This document shows positions 40,534-50,879 of a DNA stretch of 64,000 bases, piece after piece. Position numbers and translations under genes: made by a program. How positions within the stretch are numbered: the stretch's first letter is position 1; each line of letters begins with the position of its first letter. This DNA comes from Verrucomicrobiales bacterium (GTDB lineage: Bacteria; Verrucomicrobiota; Verrucomicrobiia; Verrucomicrobiales; DEV007): the NCBI GenBank assembly GCA_028047635.1, contig JAOFXR010000005.1, forward strand, positions 1-64,000. The letters run 5' to 3'. Under the pieces are notes generated by a model. The model ran no database searches and was not told the DNA's origin. It saw only the letters and a program-made list of their open reading frames with translations.

Positions 40534-41982
40534 TTAGTAAGGCAGCTCGCGGATGTAGAGATTCTTGAACCAGAGTTCGCTGCCGTGGTGCTGAAGCTCG
40601 ATTTGATCAGCGCGGGGGAGCGGCGCGGTGCGATTGCCTTCTCTATCCCAGTAGTTCTCGAGCTCGGTGCGGTCGACGATGTGTTTTCCATTCAACCAGA
40701 TCGAAACTTTGTCTCCAACCATGCGGATGAGAAAGGTGTTCCATTCGCCCGGCTTTTTGTCAGCGAGAGCGAGAGGGCGGTTGCTGGCTCTCTTATTGTT
40801 CCACAGTCCGCCGGAACCGAGGTTGCGCCCGTTCTTGTAGGCAGTGACCCAGTCTTCGGGTGTCTCGGGCAACGCTTTGTCTTTCGTGCGCGGATCCCAC
40901 GGATCCCAAATCTGAATCTGCGGTGTGCCGCGGAGATAGATACCACTATCAGCCCCGGGTGGAATTTTCCAGTCGATATACATTTCGAAATCGCCGTAGT
41001 CTTTCGCGGTGCACAGGCTCATTCCGGTGCCGTCGTAGGTGAGCAGTCCGTCGGCGACACTCCAGTGCTCGTTCATGTTCTCGTCGGCTGTCTTCTGGGC
41101 GGCTGCGAGGTCCTTCCCTTTGAGAGCGCGACGCTTGCTGGCATCCTTGTCAGCGAGGCCTTTCCAGCCGGTGAGGTCTTTTCCGTTGAAGAGTGCCTCG
41201 AAGCCTTTGGGAGGAGTGTTGTTACCTTCCGTTTTTGGCATCGGTGCGCTCGTGGATAAATCGGCGACATGAATATCGCGAAATTCCATGTAGTCGCTGT
41301 GACCCGCGAATTGAATGTGGCCGGAGCGGCTGTGCATTCCGGGGTGGCCTTTGCCATCGATAGGGGTGAGGTCATCAAGAAAGACGTCGAGAATGACGGC
41401 TCCGTTGAGGATGATCTTGATATGGTCTTCGATGCAAATTACGACCTGCTCATTCCACTGATCGAGTGGCTTGAGGTAGCCGGTTGTCGCAGGGTAAATT
41501 CCGTAAGCAGAACCGTGAACCTGATAGGGTTTGAGTATTGAAACCCGCTTTCCGTCTTCAGTCGTTTTGTTGTACTTATCACCGCGGTGATCAAGGATCT
41601 GCAGTTCCATGCCCTGGGTGGCCGCGTGACCGCCGGACGGAACGCGGATGCCGAGTCCGTTGTTGGCGCTTGGGTTCAGTTTGAATTGAAACTTATAGAC
41701 GAAGTCCGAATACTGTTTCTTCGTCTCTAGGACTTTGCCTCCCGCTTCGCAAACGAGCATCCCGTCCTTAACGACATATTTTTCGGTGTCGCCTTGCCAG
41801 TGATCAAGATTGGTGCCGTCAAAGAGTGTCGTCCAGTCTTTGATGGCATTGACACGTGCCAGTGTCTCGGTTCCTGCGGTCCGGTTAGGATCGACTTTCT
41901 TCTTGGGTTTATCCTGCGCGTTGCCTGTAACGGAAACAGCGAGGAAAAATGCGAGTGCAAGGGTGCGCTTCAATTGAGTCAT
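40534..41982 (-). CDS. Double DUF1080 (3-keto-disaccharide hydrolase-like) protein
   Basis: Two repeats: TTLFDGTNLDHWQGD..YVVKDGMLVCE and EALFNGKDLTGWKG..WSVADGLLTYDG; secreted. Confidence 0.93.
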   Translation of the reverse strand: MTQLKRTLALAFFLAVSVTGNAQDKPKKKVDPNRTAGTETLARVNAIKDWTTLFDGTNLDHWQGDTEKYVVKDGMLVCEAGGKVLETKKQYSDFVYKFQFKLNPSANNGLGIRVPSGGHAATQGMELQILDHRGDKYNKTTEDGKRVSILKPYQVHGSAYGIYPATTGYLKPLDQWNEQVVICIEDHIKIILNGAVILDVFLDDLTPIDGKGHPGMHSRSGHIQFAGHSDYMEFRDIHVADLSTSAPMPKTEGNNTPPKGFEALFNGKDLTGWKGLADKDASKRRALKGKDLAAAQKTADENMNEHWSVADGLLTYDGTGMSLCTAKDYGDFEMYIDWKIPPGADSGIYLRGTPQIQIWDPWDPRTKDKALPETPEDWVTAYKNGRNLGSGGLWNNKRASNRPLALADKKPGEWNTFLIRMVGDKVSIWLNGKHIVDRTELENYWDREGNRTAPLPRADQIELQHHGSELWFKNLYIRELPY

Positions 41983-42151
41983 GGTGCCGTATCTGAACAC
42001 TTCCTCTTGCCTCTGACAATGACGCGGTTGCGGAAGTAAACAGGTGAACCGCTGATAAACGCTGATTTCAGTCTCCGAACTGGAGATTTCCGTTCGTTAT
42101 CCCACCGAAGACTTCAATAGGTCCTCAAGACCCAAGAGCGAACCTCGCCAC

Positions 42152-42625
42152 TCAAGCTTTTCTTTTTTTCCTTCTCACGGGGCGGCTGCTGGAGAGATAC
42201 GATCCCACGGGGTCAACGAGGAAGCGGTTCTCCATTGCCCTCCGGCCGAGGAGCATGCGGAATTTCATATTGTCACGATTCGTGAGGCTGAACTGAATTT
42301 CCCAGGTGTGAATTCCCAGGGTGACCGGGATATCAATGAACGGTCTAATCTCTTCGTGCCCGCCCGAATCTCTTACTGACTTGTGTGTTGCTACAGGCCA
42401 GTCACAATCGATCGTTTGTTTGACTGAATTTTGATTGGGGTGGACTTGAAACTTGACCCGTTCCTCTCCGTCTTCAGCCGTGTAGAGTTCGAGGCCGGCA
42501 GTATGGATGCATGAAGTTCTCGCCCCGGTATCGACTTTGGCTTTGATGTTAGGAATACCAAGGTCAGGAATGGAGAGCCATTCTCTCCAACCGATAATGG
42601 GTAATGATGAGTTGTCCTGAGTCAC
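42152..42625 (-). CDS. RimK-associated retropepsin-like (putative ATP-dependent zinc protease) family
   Basis: IIGWREWLSIPDLGIPNIKAKVDTGARTSCIHT; KFRMLLGRRAMENRFLVDP. Confidence 0.9.
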   Translation of the reverse strand: MTQDNSSLPIIGWREWLSIPDLGIPNIKAKVDTGARTSCIHTAGLELYTAEDGEERVKFQVHPNQNSVKQTIDCDWPVATHKSVRDSGGHEEIRPFIDIPVTLGIHTWEIQFSLTNRDNMKFRMLLGRRAMENRFLVDPVGSYLSSSRPVRRKKRKA

Positions 42626-42844
42626 GGGACAAGTTTAGCCACGGGCACGTCATTGCCAACACAATTTGAACTGGTATCCATCCTGAGAAGAGGGGGACTC
42701 AGGCACATCGATCCCGGGATAAGAGCAGGTCAAAACCAGCGTGTATTCTGATCGCACCTCATCAAGCGCGACACTCATTCTTGAAAACTCTTTACAGATT
42801 CCAGTTGCTAAAATCGGTTTCTTAAATTTGCTGTATTAACAGCA

Positions 42845-44031
42845 ATGGCTGAAACAACGAACAGAGGTGAGCTTTTCTACGATGCGACGTGTCGTTTCTG
42901 CATCGAAGGGGTGGAGCGCCTTCGCCCCTGGTTGGCAACTCGGAATATAGCGACGGTTCCGTTCAGGAATGGAGCGGCTGAAGCTGAGATGAAGCTTACC
43001 TGGCATGACGGCAGGGTGTTTGGCGGCGCTGAGGCCGCCATCTTCCTCGCTCGTCAGTTTTGGTTCACGCTTCCGTTTGCGTTGATCGCGATGCTTCCCG
43101 GGTTTCGTCAGCTAGTGCATGTAGGCTATCGCTGGGTCGCGCAAAATCGAAGCTGCCTCAATGGGGTTTGCAAAATCGATTTTAGTAAGAAGATGCCTCG
43201 GAATGTTTGCATCGACTGGGCTGTTCTTTTCAGCCTCATTGCCGTTGCGACGATCATTGGATTTGTCTTCACGATTCCCGCCTGGCTTTGGATGTGGACT
43301 TTGGCTGGAGCGCTCTCGGCCGGATTTAAGCTCATGGCTTTTCGCAGTGAAGGGGGGCTCAAAAAGGTGAACCCACTTTTCTTTGCCTGGATCGGGACAG
43401 ATGCAGATGCGTTTCGCTGGGATCGACCGCTCAGCCGCAAGGCGGGCCATCGCAGCCTCGTTGGACCTCTCGGGTTTATGGTTGGGGGGGGGGCTAATTC
43501 TCGTTCTCGCTGTTCTTCCTCAGATTAGCGATCCCATTGCGACGGGCTGGACCGGAGTCATCGCGATGCTTTGTCTGTTTCACTTCGGGATATTCGCATT
43601 GTTTGCCGTCGCCTGGGAACGCTTTGGATTTCGCGTCGAACCAATCATGCAGGCGCCCTGGGTAGCGAAGACGTTGGGCGGCCTTTGGGGGCCGCGGTGG
43701 AACCGGGGCTTTAGTGATTGGGCCCGGATTCATGTTTTTCGTCCGCTCGTTCGTAGATTGGGAATCGTGCCGCGGCACCTTTGCGGGGTTTTTCGCTTCA
43801 GGCGTTGCTCACGAGCTGGTCATTTCGTTGCCAGCATGGGGAGGGTTTGGTTTGCCTACGATTTATTTTCTCATTCAGGCCGTTGGTCTTCTCGTTCTGC
43901 GAAATTACCGACCTCTAAGGAACCGGTTTGTCACTCTTGGATTCGTCCTTTTCCCCGCACCCATCCTGTTTCACCCCGTCTTTATCGAGCGCGTCTTCGC
44001 TCCGATGATGAAGCTCATCACTCTTTACTAA
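42845..44031 (+). pseudogene. DCC1-type thiol-disulfide oxidoreductase domain fused to MBOAT/wax-synthase-like membrane domain, two frameshifts
   Basis: LFYDATCRFCIEGVERLRPWL; reading moves frame at the 10-G run 43484-43493 and again near palindrome 43767-43778; WGPRWNRGFSDWARIHVFRPLVRR then GTFAGFFASGVAHELVISLPAWGGFGLPTIYFL. Confidence 0.75.
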
Positions 44032-44041
44032 CTAACACACC

Positions 44042-44464
44042 ATGGATCTCTTAACGCTCGCCCTCACTCTCGCCGGGATTGCTCACTTCGGAATCCTCAT
44101 TGCGAGCGCCAATGCCCCCATCGCTCTGAATTGGAAGGAAGCGCTCAAGCCTTTGCCGGCACTTTTACGCCAGATGTTCTGGGTTTATGGCTGGTTCATC
44201 GTTCTAATGATCGTCAGCTTTGGAACGATCACTTTGGTTCACACGGAGACCCTTGCTAACGCGGGAACCCCAATCGCTCGATGGGTTAACGGCATGATCG
44301 CCGTCTTCTGGGGCGTCCGGCTCATCGTTCAGTTCTTCGTTTTTGATGCGAAGCCATTTCTCACCAATTGGTTTTACAAAGTTGGCTATCATGGCCTCAC
44401 CGTCGTTTTTATCTTCCTCACAGCGGTCTACACTTGGGCCGCATTTTTTCCTAACCAACACTAA
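44042..44464 (+). CDS. Small four-TM hypothetical membrane protein (paralogue A)
   Basis: Hydrophobic profile; similar to next gene. Confidence 0.7.
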   Translation: MDLLTLALTLAGIAHFGILIASANAPIALNWKEALKPLPALLRQMFWVYGWFIVLMIVSFGTITLVHTETLANAGTPIARWVNGMIAVFWGVRLIVQFFVFDAKPFLTNWFYKVGYHGLTVVFIFLTAVYTWAAFFPNQH

Positions 44465-44470
44465 AATAAC

Positions 44471-44893
44471 ATGAATCTAATACTCAATCATCTCGACACC
44501 ATCCTCATCGCCGCCGCCATCGGGCAACTCATCATTGCAGGGATCAACATGCGGCTCGACAAGATACTGGGCTGGGACAAAGAACTCGAAAGTGTTCCCA
44601 ACCTGCTTCAGGAAGTCTTCGTCGTTCACAAATGGTTCATCAGTATCATCCTTGTGATCTTCGGCGTCATCACGATTCGATTTGCCGGGGACATTGCTGA
44701 GGCGAAATACGAGATGACCCGATGGTTCGCCGCCGGCGTTGGGGTTTTCTGGGGCGTTCGCACGCTCATTCAGTGGCTCTACTACGGGTGGGACAACTGG
44801 CGGGGTAAAGCCAAGGAAACCGCGATTCACTGGATTTTAACGATCAGCTATGGCGGCGCGACTGCTGCCTATCTCACTGCGGCATTTCGCTAG
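44471..44893 (+). CDS. Small four-TM hypothetical membrane protein (paralogue B)
   Basis: HKWFISIILVIFGVITIRFAGDIAEAKYEMTRWFAAGVGVFWGVRTLIQW aligns with paralogue A. Confidence 0.7.
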   Translation: MNLILNHLDTILIAAAIGQLIIAGINMRLDKILGWDKELESVPNLLQEVFVVHKWFISIILVIFGVITIRFAGDIAEAKYEMTRWFAAGVGVFWGVRTLIQWLYYGWDNWRGKAKETAIHWILTISYGGATAAYLTAAFR

Positions 44894-44953
44894 AAAGCAT
44901 AGAACCAACCCCATGAAGGAAGACAAAGTACTACTGTATCAACTGAAACTCGT

Positions 44954-45265
44954 ATGCCGACGGCCATGCAAACCCGCGTCGTCGTCAATTCAGGGTTCTA
45001 CTGGCCGGATCCGGCGGGATGGCTTGTGATCCTTGGTAGTGGAATGATCCTCGCTGGAATTATTCTCTGCATCGGCTGGTGGGAACGACTCGCTGTGCTT
45101 GTCGCCAGCCTCTCGATGACGATTCTTATTTTCCTCGTCGCTGGAAACAATTTCTACGATTCGGTAGGCGATATGCACGGTGGCATTGGCAAAGACTTTT
45201 GTCTCTATGCCTGCGCCTGGGTAGTGTGGAAACTGGCTCCGTTGGTGCCGGACAAGCCGAGGTGA
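44954..45265 (+). CDS. DoxX-like membrane protein, possibly 5'-truncated
   Basis: WERLAVLVASLSMTILIFLVA...GGIGKDFCLYACAWVVWKL resembles DoxX C-terminal half; MKEDKVLLYQL in another frame upstream at 44913. Confidence 0.4.
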   Translation: MPTAMQTRVVVNSGFYWPDPAGWLVILGSGMILAGIILCIGWWERLAVLVASLSMTILIFLVAGNNFYDSVGDMHGGIGKDFCLYACAWVVWKLAPLVPDKPR

Positions 45266-45353
45266 ATCAGATACACAAATGTGGATAATGAATCGGTGTG
45301 TTCGTTACCTTTGGAATTCCAAAGTGGATCACCTTTCTAAAATCGACGGAGGG

Positions 45354-46466
45354 TTACTCTATCTCTTCGAAAATACGTTGTCCATTTTTGGTTCGATAGC
45401 TAGCTGACACTGAGCTGTTTTGCTGATAGCCGGTCTTCCCATCGCTCGTGGTGACTCCGTTATCGAAAGCGAATGACAGGAATAATCTGCCTTTCTCAAA
45501 GGGCTCATTGATTGCGAGTTCGAATTTTCCTTCCGCATCGATATCTGCGACATAGGATCGGCACCAGTAGTCGCCATATTCACCGCGTTCAGAGTCGATC
45601 GCGATGACCGAATGCGGCTTGGCACTGGCTTTGATATTTAATACTCCCTGGACGAGGACCTGCTTACCATTCGAGGATTCTGCGAACTCCAGACCTTCAA
45701 CTTCGATACCAGAGGGATTTGTTGGATTCGGTGATGGCTGGTTACTGAAAATAGGATGGGCGCATAAGGCTGCAGCAGATGCTTGGTTCAGGTAAACGCG
45801 AGTGTCATTCGTTCGAGTTCTTTTCCAGAAAGCTTTATTAACCGGACCCATCAGAGAGTTCCCCAGATCGAGAGCGGGTCGCGGTCCGGTATGTGGCAGA
45901 CCGAGGGCGTGTCCGAACTCGTGGATCGTTCCTTTAATCGCCATGTCGTTGAGCACGCCTTCCGCGAGGTCGGAATTAAGGTCGATTAAGGCGTTTCCCT
46001 TGGGATAAGCATTGATAGCAATTCCGCCAGTTCCGCGAGCGCCACCTTGAAAGCCTTCGACATCAGGGTAGTCATAGAATATCCACCAGATTACTGGAGG
46101 CCCGCTCTGCCGCAAGCTGAGCTGCTGGGCTGCTCCATTGATCGCTTGTTTTCGAATTTCGGGAAGAGCCGCTCGGCCTTTTGCTTGCAGGAGTTTACCT
46201 TTGACTACAGTGACTTGAACTTGGCCATCGGCATCACGAGCGAAAACCTCTGAACGCTCGATGGGGCGCTTCCACTGCTCAAAACCATCTGCGAGAAACT
46301 TTTCAGTTCGCAATGCTAGCGAGCCAAGACGCGATTTGCAGTTTTCGGGCAATTCAGCTTCGCTCTCGATAAATAAGACGATGCGCGCGAAGCGACCATT
46401 GCCCTTCACTACAGTAGTTGTAATGAGAAGGAATAAAAAAGAAGCTGCCAGGGTGAATGATTTCAT
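45354..46466 (-). CDS. Secreted metzincin-type zinc metalloprotease
   Basis: TIHEFGHALGLPHTG (HExxHxxGxxH) and downstream SLMGPV Met-turn-like segment; signal peptide. Confidence 0.82.
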   Translation of the reverse strand: MKSFTLAASFLFLLITTTVVKGNGRFARIVLFIESEAELPENCKSRLGSLALRTEKFLADGFEQWKRPIERSEVFARDADGQVQVTVVKGKLLQAKGRAALPEIRKQAINGAAQQLSLRQSGPPVIWWIFYDYPDVEGFQGGARGTGGIAINAYPKGNALIDLNSDLAEGVLNDMAIKGTIHEFGHALGLPHTGPRPALDLGNSLMGPVNKAFWKRTRTNDTRVYLNQASAAALCAHPIFSNQPSPNPTNPSGIEVEGLEFAESSNGKQVLVQGVLNIKASAKPHSVIAIDSERGEYGDYWCRSYVADIDAEGKFELAINEPFEKGRLFLSFAFDNGVTTSDGKTGYQQNSSVSASYRTKNGQRIFEEIE

Positions 46467-46597
46467 GGACTAACAATGAGTGAGACCCTGAATGCTAGAT
46501 CTTCCTTCATTCGTCATCAATCCTCATTTACGACGTCACATGCTCTGGTGGCGGCATACGTGTGGAAGCATTCCGGGCTTGCTAGCGCTTTTTCCAG

Positions 46598-46942
46598 CTA
46601 GCCCGGAGGCCACTGCATCTGTCTTTCTGCGAGCAGATGAATATGAAGGTGGGGAACTGCCTCTCCTCCGTTTTTGCCATTGTTAATGACGAGTCGGAAG
46701 CCCTCGTCAGTGTGGTTGAAACCAAGTTCGGTGGCGACTTTGCCCGCAGTGAGAAGGAGGTGTCCTAGCAACTCCTGATCTTCACTCTGAGCTTCTCCCA
46801 CACGTGGGATCAGCTTTTTCGGGATGACGAGAATATGGGTCGGTGCCTGTGGCAAAATATCACGAAAAGCGAGCGCGTGCTCGTCTTCGTAGACAATTTC
46901 TGCGGGGATTTCACGGGCGATGATTTTCTCGAACAAGGTCAT
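46598..46942 (-). CDS. HIT family (histidine triad) protein
   Basis: FEKIIAREIPAEIVYEDEHALAFRDILPQAPTHILVIPKK; GGEAVPHLHIHLLAERQMQWPPG. Confidence 0.96.
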   Translation of the reverse strand: MTLFEKIIAREIPAEIVYEDEHALAFRDILPQAPTHILVIPKKLIPRVGEAQSEDQELLGHLLLTAGKVATELGFNHTDEGFRLVINNGKNGGEAVPHLHIHLLAERQMQWPPG

Positions 46943-46975
46943 GGCAACGGTGGCGGGAGGCAGTTCCCAAAAGTG

Positions 46976-47539
46976 TCAAAAAATGATTTCGAGTGTTACG
47001 TCAGGATTCAACCAGGCGAGCTTCTCTTTCGTTTGATCGAGGAACTCGTTGATCTCATCACGAAGATTGTCGCATTTACTCGACCATTTTTTCGCTCCTG
47101 AAAGACGACGAACACATGAGTAGAGGCCGTGGCATTCAATGCGTGTCGCGCCTCCGGTGGTCGCTGAATTGAGCTGGTCGCGGAGGAGATGAAAAAAGAT
47201 CAGCTCGTAACCCGTTCCCGCGCGGCGCGATAACTCGTTCAACGAAATGCGAACGGGCGGGGGAGTCTTGTCGATTTTTTCAGCAACATGGTTGAGTCCA
47301 AGTGAGGCTAGCGTTTTCTCAATTCTATCAAAGAGTTCATCTGAATCGATGACGGATCCTTTGTAGTGATTGATCAGGAAACTCTCAACTCCGCGGGAGA
47401 TATCTTCCGCCATCCACGTGGGAACGTCGGTTCCGTCGGCGGCATTGGTGAGCGTTTCTTTGAGCCAGTCTTTTTGGCAAAGGGCCAGGCTTCCGGCTCC
47501 TATGCGTATGTAGGGTAGTGGTGTGGGTAAAGCAATCAT
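46976..47539 (-). CDS. Hypothetical protein with possible ATP-cone-like helical segment, downstream of nrdR
   Basis: VPTWMAEDISRGVESFLINHYKGSVIDSDELFDRIEKTLASLGLNHVAEKI; start chosen at MIALPTPLPYIRIG. Confidence 0.6.
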   Translation of the reverse strand: MIALPTPLPYIRIGAGSLALCQKDWLKETLTNAADGTDVPTWMAEDISRGVESFLINHYKGSVIDSDELFDRIEKTLASLGLNHVAEKIDKTPPPVRISLNELSRRAGTGYELIFFHLLRDQLNSATTGGATRIECHGLYSCVRRLSGAKKWSSKCDNLRDEINEFLDQTKEKLAWLNPDVTLEIIF

Positions 47540-47621
47540 GACGATTACATTCTCGATGTGCGTTTGTGGGTCTGTGTTTTGTGCGTGGGGTGCTCCCCGA
47601 GAGGAGCGGTTGATCGAACTG

Positions 47622-48119
47622 CTATTTTGTCGTCTCGAAAAGATCCGGCTGATGAAGATCGGACAATGGCGTGTTTTCCAATGACTCAATCACATCGCTG
47701 AATTCTCCTACGTCCTGGAACTGACGATAAACGGAGGCATAACGGACGAATGCTACAGGATCGATTTTCTGAAGGTGTTCCATTACCTTCGGACCGATCA
47801 TGCGGCTTGGCAGTTCTTTCAAATTCTCGGCGTTGAGATCATTCACGATTCGGTCGACAGCCTCTTCGAGGGTCGCGAGCGAAACGGGACGCTTTTCGCA
47901 GGCCTTGATAAGCCCGCTTAAAAGTTTCTCACGCCTAAAGGGTTCCCGTGTCCCATCCCGCTTAATGACGAGCATATCGCGTCGCTCGACTTGCTCATAC
48001 GTCGTAAAGCGATGCCCGCATTCGAGGCATTCACGACGTCGGCGAATCGAAAAACCATCCTTGGAGACACGTGAATCAATCACTTTGTCTTCAAGGCTGT
48101 TGCATTTGATACAGCGCAT
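47622..48119 (-). CDS. nrdR: Transcriptional repressor NrdR
   Basis: MRCIKCNSLEDKVIDSRVSKDGFSIRRRRECLECGHRFTTYEQVERRDMLVIKRDGTREPFRREKL. Confidence 0.97.
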   Translation of the reverse strand: MRCIKCNSLEDKVIDSRVSKDGFSIRRRRECLECGHRFTTYEQVERRDMLVIKRDGTREPFRREKLLSGLIKACEKRPVSLATLEEAVDRIVNDLNAENLKELPSRMIGPKVMEHLQKIDPVAFVRYASVYRQFQDVGEFSDVIESLENTPLSDLHQPDLFETTK

Positions 48120-48218
48120 AGGGCGAGAACGGGAACAAGAGTTTCCTTTTCGACTCAATCATGCGACTCACTTATCAGTCTTGCAACAAGATATTGGGGT
48201 GTCTGCGCAAAAAACACC

Positions 48219-48230
48219 ACCACATGTGGT
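48219..48230. promoter_or_regulatory. 12-bp perfect palindrome accacatgtggt ~100 bp upstream of nrdR
   Basis: Self-complementary accacatgtggt; position only, no known regulator match. Confidence 0.25.
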
Positions 48231-48327
48231 AGTTTGCCTCTTTTTGGCTGAATTTAAGGTCTTCCGAAGGTTTTGAAAAATGCCGCTGATTTTTGAATCA
48301 ATAGCAGATTAAAAATGTCCCCGTTAA

Positions 48328-50879
48328 TTATGACTTTTCGACTTTTTGATGAGACGGCTTACCAGCGATGTCCGACCGGCCGTGAGCGGGGCGCTTACCT
48401 GAATCAGGATCCACTGCGAAAAGTGAAACAACGCGCTCGCTGATTTGGCGGGCGGCTTCCTTCAGATTCACGAGATTCCCGGAACCGGTTGGGAATGCGA
48501 TCTGAAAGTCATCCCCGTAAAAATGGTGGTAACGTTCCAGTGCCTCGGTGAGGAGATCGTTCGTTGGTAGCCAGATCGGACCACGCCAGTTCGAGTTACC
48601 GCCGAACATAGGAGATTCGGATTCTCCTGAGACATACGAGACCGAGTGCGTTCCTGTTTCCAGGTCGACTGAGAAGGGGTGCTTCTCGTGATATTTCGAA
48701 AGGGATCGCAATCCATAGGGAGAGAGAAACTCCTCTTCGTCGAAAACGTATTTCAGAATCGTCCGGAGTCGTTCCTCCGAGCAGCAGGAGAGGAGACGCA
48801 TGTGGTTGGCTTCATTCACCGATGAGACAATCTCGGCGAGGTGAGGTTTGTTTTTTAATGAACCACTCGGTGCGCTCCGAAAATCCCTTGAGAGGATCGA
48901 TGTGCCTCGCGTCGAGAATGTCGACCGCAATGATGGGGAGGAATCCAACGAGAGAGCGAATCTCGAGAGGGCGTCGCGTTCCTTTGCTCGAGAGCCAGTC
49001 GCAGTAGAATCCGCTTTCTTCGCACCAGAGGCCTTCGTGGCGCCCGTGTCCATTCATCGCGAGGGTAATCGTAACGAAGTGTTCAAAAAACTTGGAGGCT
49101 AGATCTTCGTAAGCCTTGTCTTCTTCGGCGAGTTCGATCGCCATCGACATCATTGTGGTGCAGTAAAAGGCCATCCATCCGGTGCCGTCGGCCTGATCGG
49201 GGGAGGCTCCCATCGGTAATCCGTGAGAGCGATCAAAGACTCCGATATTGTCGAGCCCGAGGAAGCCGCCCGAGAAAAGATAGTTTCCGTTTTTGTCTTT
49301 TCGATTCACCCACCAGGTGAAGTTCATGAGCAACTTCTGGAAGCATGAGGCGAGGAAAGAAAGGTCCCGTTCGCCCCGGTCCGCCGTGATTTTATAGACT
49401 CGCCACACTGCCCAGGCGTGAACGGGAGGATTCACGTCCGAAAGATTCCACTCGTAGGCGGGGAGCTGGCCGTTTGGGTGCATATACCATTCGCGGAGGA
49501 ACAGCTTCAGTTGGCGCTTCGCAAAATGAGGATCGATCTCAGCGATGGGAAGCATGTGAAACGCTAAGTCCCAGGCCGCATACCACGGATACTCCCATTT
49601 GTCGGGCATGCTCACGATGTCGCGATTGAAAAGGTGATTCCAATCGCTGTTGCGTCCCCGCTTTCTCTCGGGTGGGGCGGGGTTTTCAGGATCGCCGTCG
49701 AGCCACTCGGTCACGACGAAATGGTAAAATTGCTTCGTCCAGAGAAGTCCGGCGTAGGACTGGCGAAAAATAGGGCGACGGCCTTCGGTAAGTCCTTGAG
49801 GCTCGCGTTCGGCATAAAAGATGTCCGCTTCGTTGCGTCGCTTTTCGACGATTTCGTGAAAGCCTTCGCCGAAGGGTTGCCAGTCTTCAGTCACCTGTTT
49901 TGATTCGACCAGTCTAAGCCTGATCGTTGCGTTTTCGCCGGGGCGATATTTCGTTCGAACACCGCCGCTGCTTTGGTGCCTTTTCCATCGGGCTTGAGGG
50001 CGGATTGCTCTCCTTTGATCAGAGCCTCGGCGAAAGCGTCCTTTGCGTAAACGGTCTTGCCATCCGGAACTTCCCCCCCCACAAGCTGGGATTGGTTTCA
50101 TTGTTCGTGAACCAAATCTCAGCGTCATCATCGACGAAGCAGTGATAGTCGGGAAGGGTGTCATGACGCGTTTCCAGATGACCGTCCTTCAGTTCGATGG
50201 GGGGCTCCGAGGTTGAGTCCTCGGTATCATTTCCCCAGGCTCAGGTGTTCCGAAACCAAATCGTCGGAAGCACGGTGAGAGGGGCTGGAAAGTCACCCCG
50301 GTTGGTTACCTTGATCTCAATGAGAAGATCCTGAGGAGAGGCTTTGGCGTAGGTCGTCTCGACGTCGAAGTAACGCCCCTTATCAAAGACGCCGGTGTCT
50401 TCGATTTCATACTCAGGCTCCTCGCGAGAGAGCTTCGCATTCGTTTTGATGATATCCTCATAGGGAAATGCAGCCTGCGGGTATTTGTAAAGCGAGCGGG
50501 CAAATGAGTGCGTCGGAGTCGAGTCGAGGTAGTAATAGAGCTCTTTCACGTCTTCTCCGTGATTGCCTTCGTGGTTGGTCAGGCCAAAGAGGCGCTCCTT
50601 CAAGATGGCGTCTTTTCCATTCCATAGTGCGACTGAGAAGCAAAGGCGGCACTGCCGGTCGGTCCATCCCATAAGGCCATCTTCGCCCCAGCGGTAGGCG
50701 CGGACGGGAGCTTGTTCGCGCGGAAACGCTCGCCAGGCATCGGAGTTGGAAGAGTAATCTTCGCGGACGGTTCCCCATTGTCTCTCCGATAAGTAGGGGC
50801 CCCACAGTTTCCAGTTGGTGCGCTTAATGGGATCGGTTTTGAGGCGTGTTGATTCGGGATCGTTAAACGATTGGGTCAT
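48328..50879 (-). pseudogene. GH63-family glucosidase (MGH1-like), broken by an in-frame TGA and single-base indels, 3' damaged
   Basis: [50 protein letters not shown]; split over ORFs 50241..50879, 49891..50082, 48812..50164 and 48328..49053 in different frames, with contiguous homologous content. Confidence 0.85.

Noticed and set aside
46577-46606. ccgggcttgctagc...gctagcccgg hairpin after the HIT gene
   Set aside because: Imperfect with a bulge and no T-run; probably an ordinary terminator-like structure, not worth separate emphasis.
48186-48202. acaagatattggggtgt as a possible NrdR box
   Set aside because: Compared with the consensus palindrome, only the outer bases match; the core does not.
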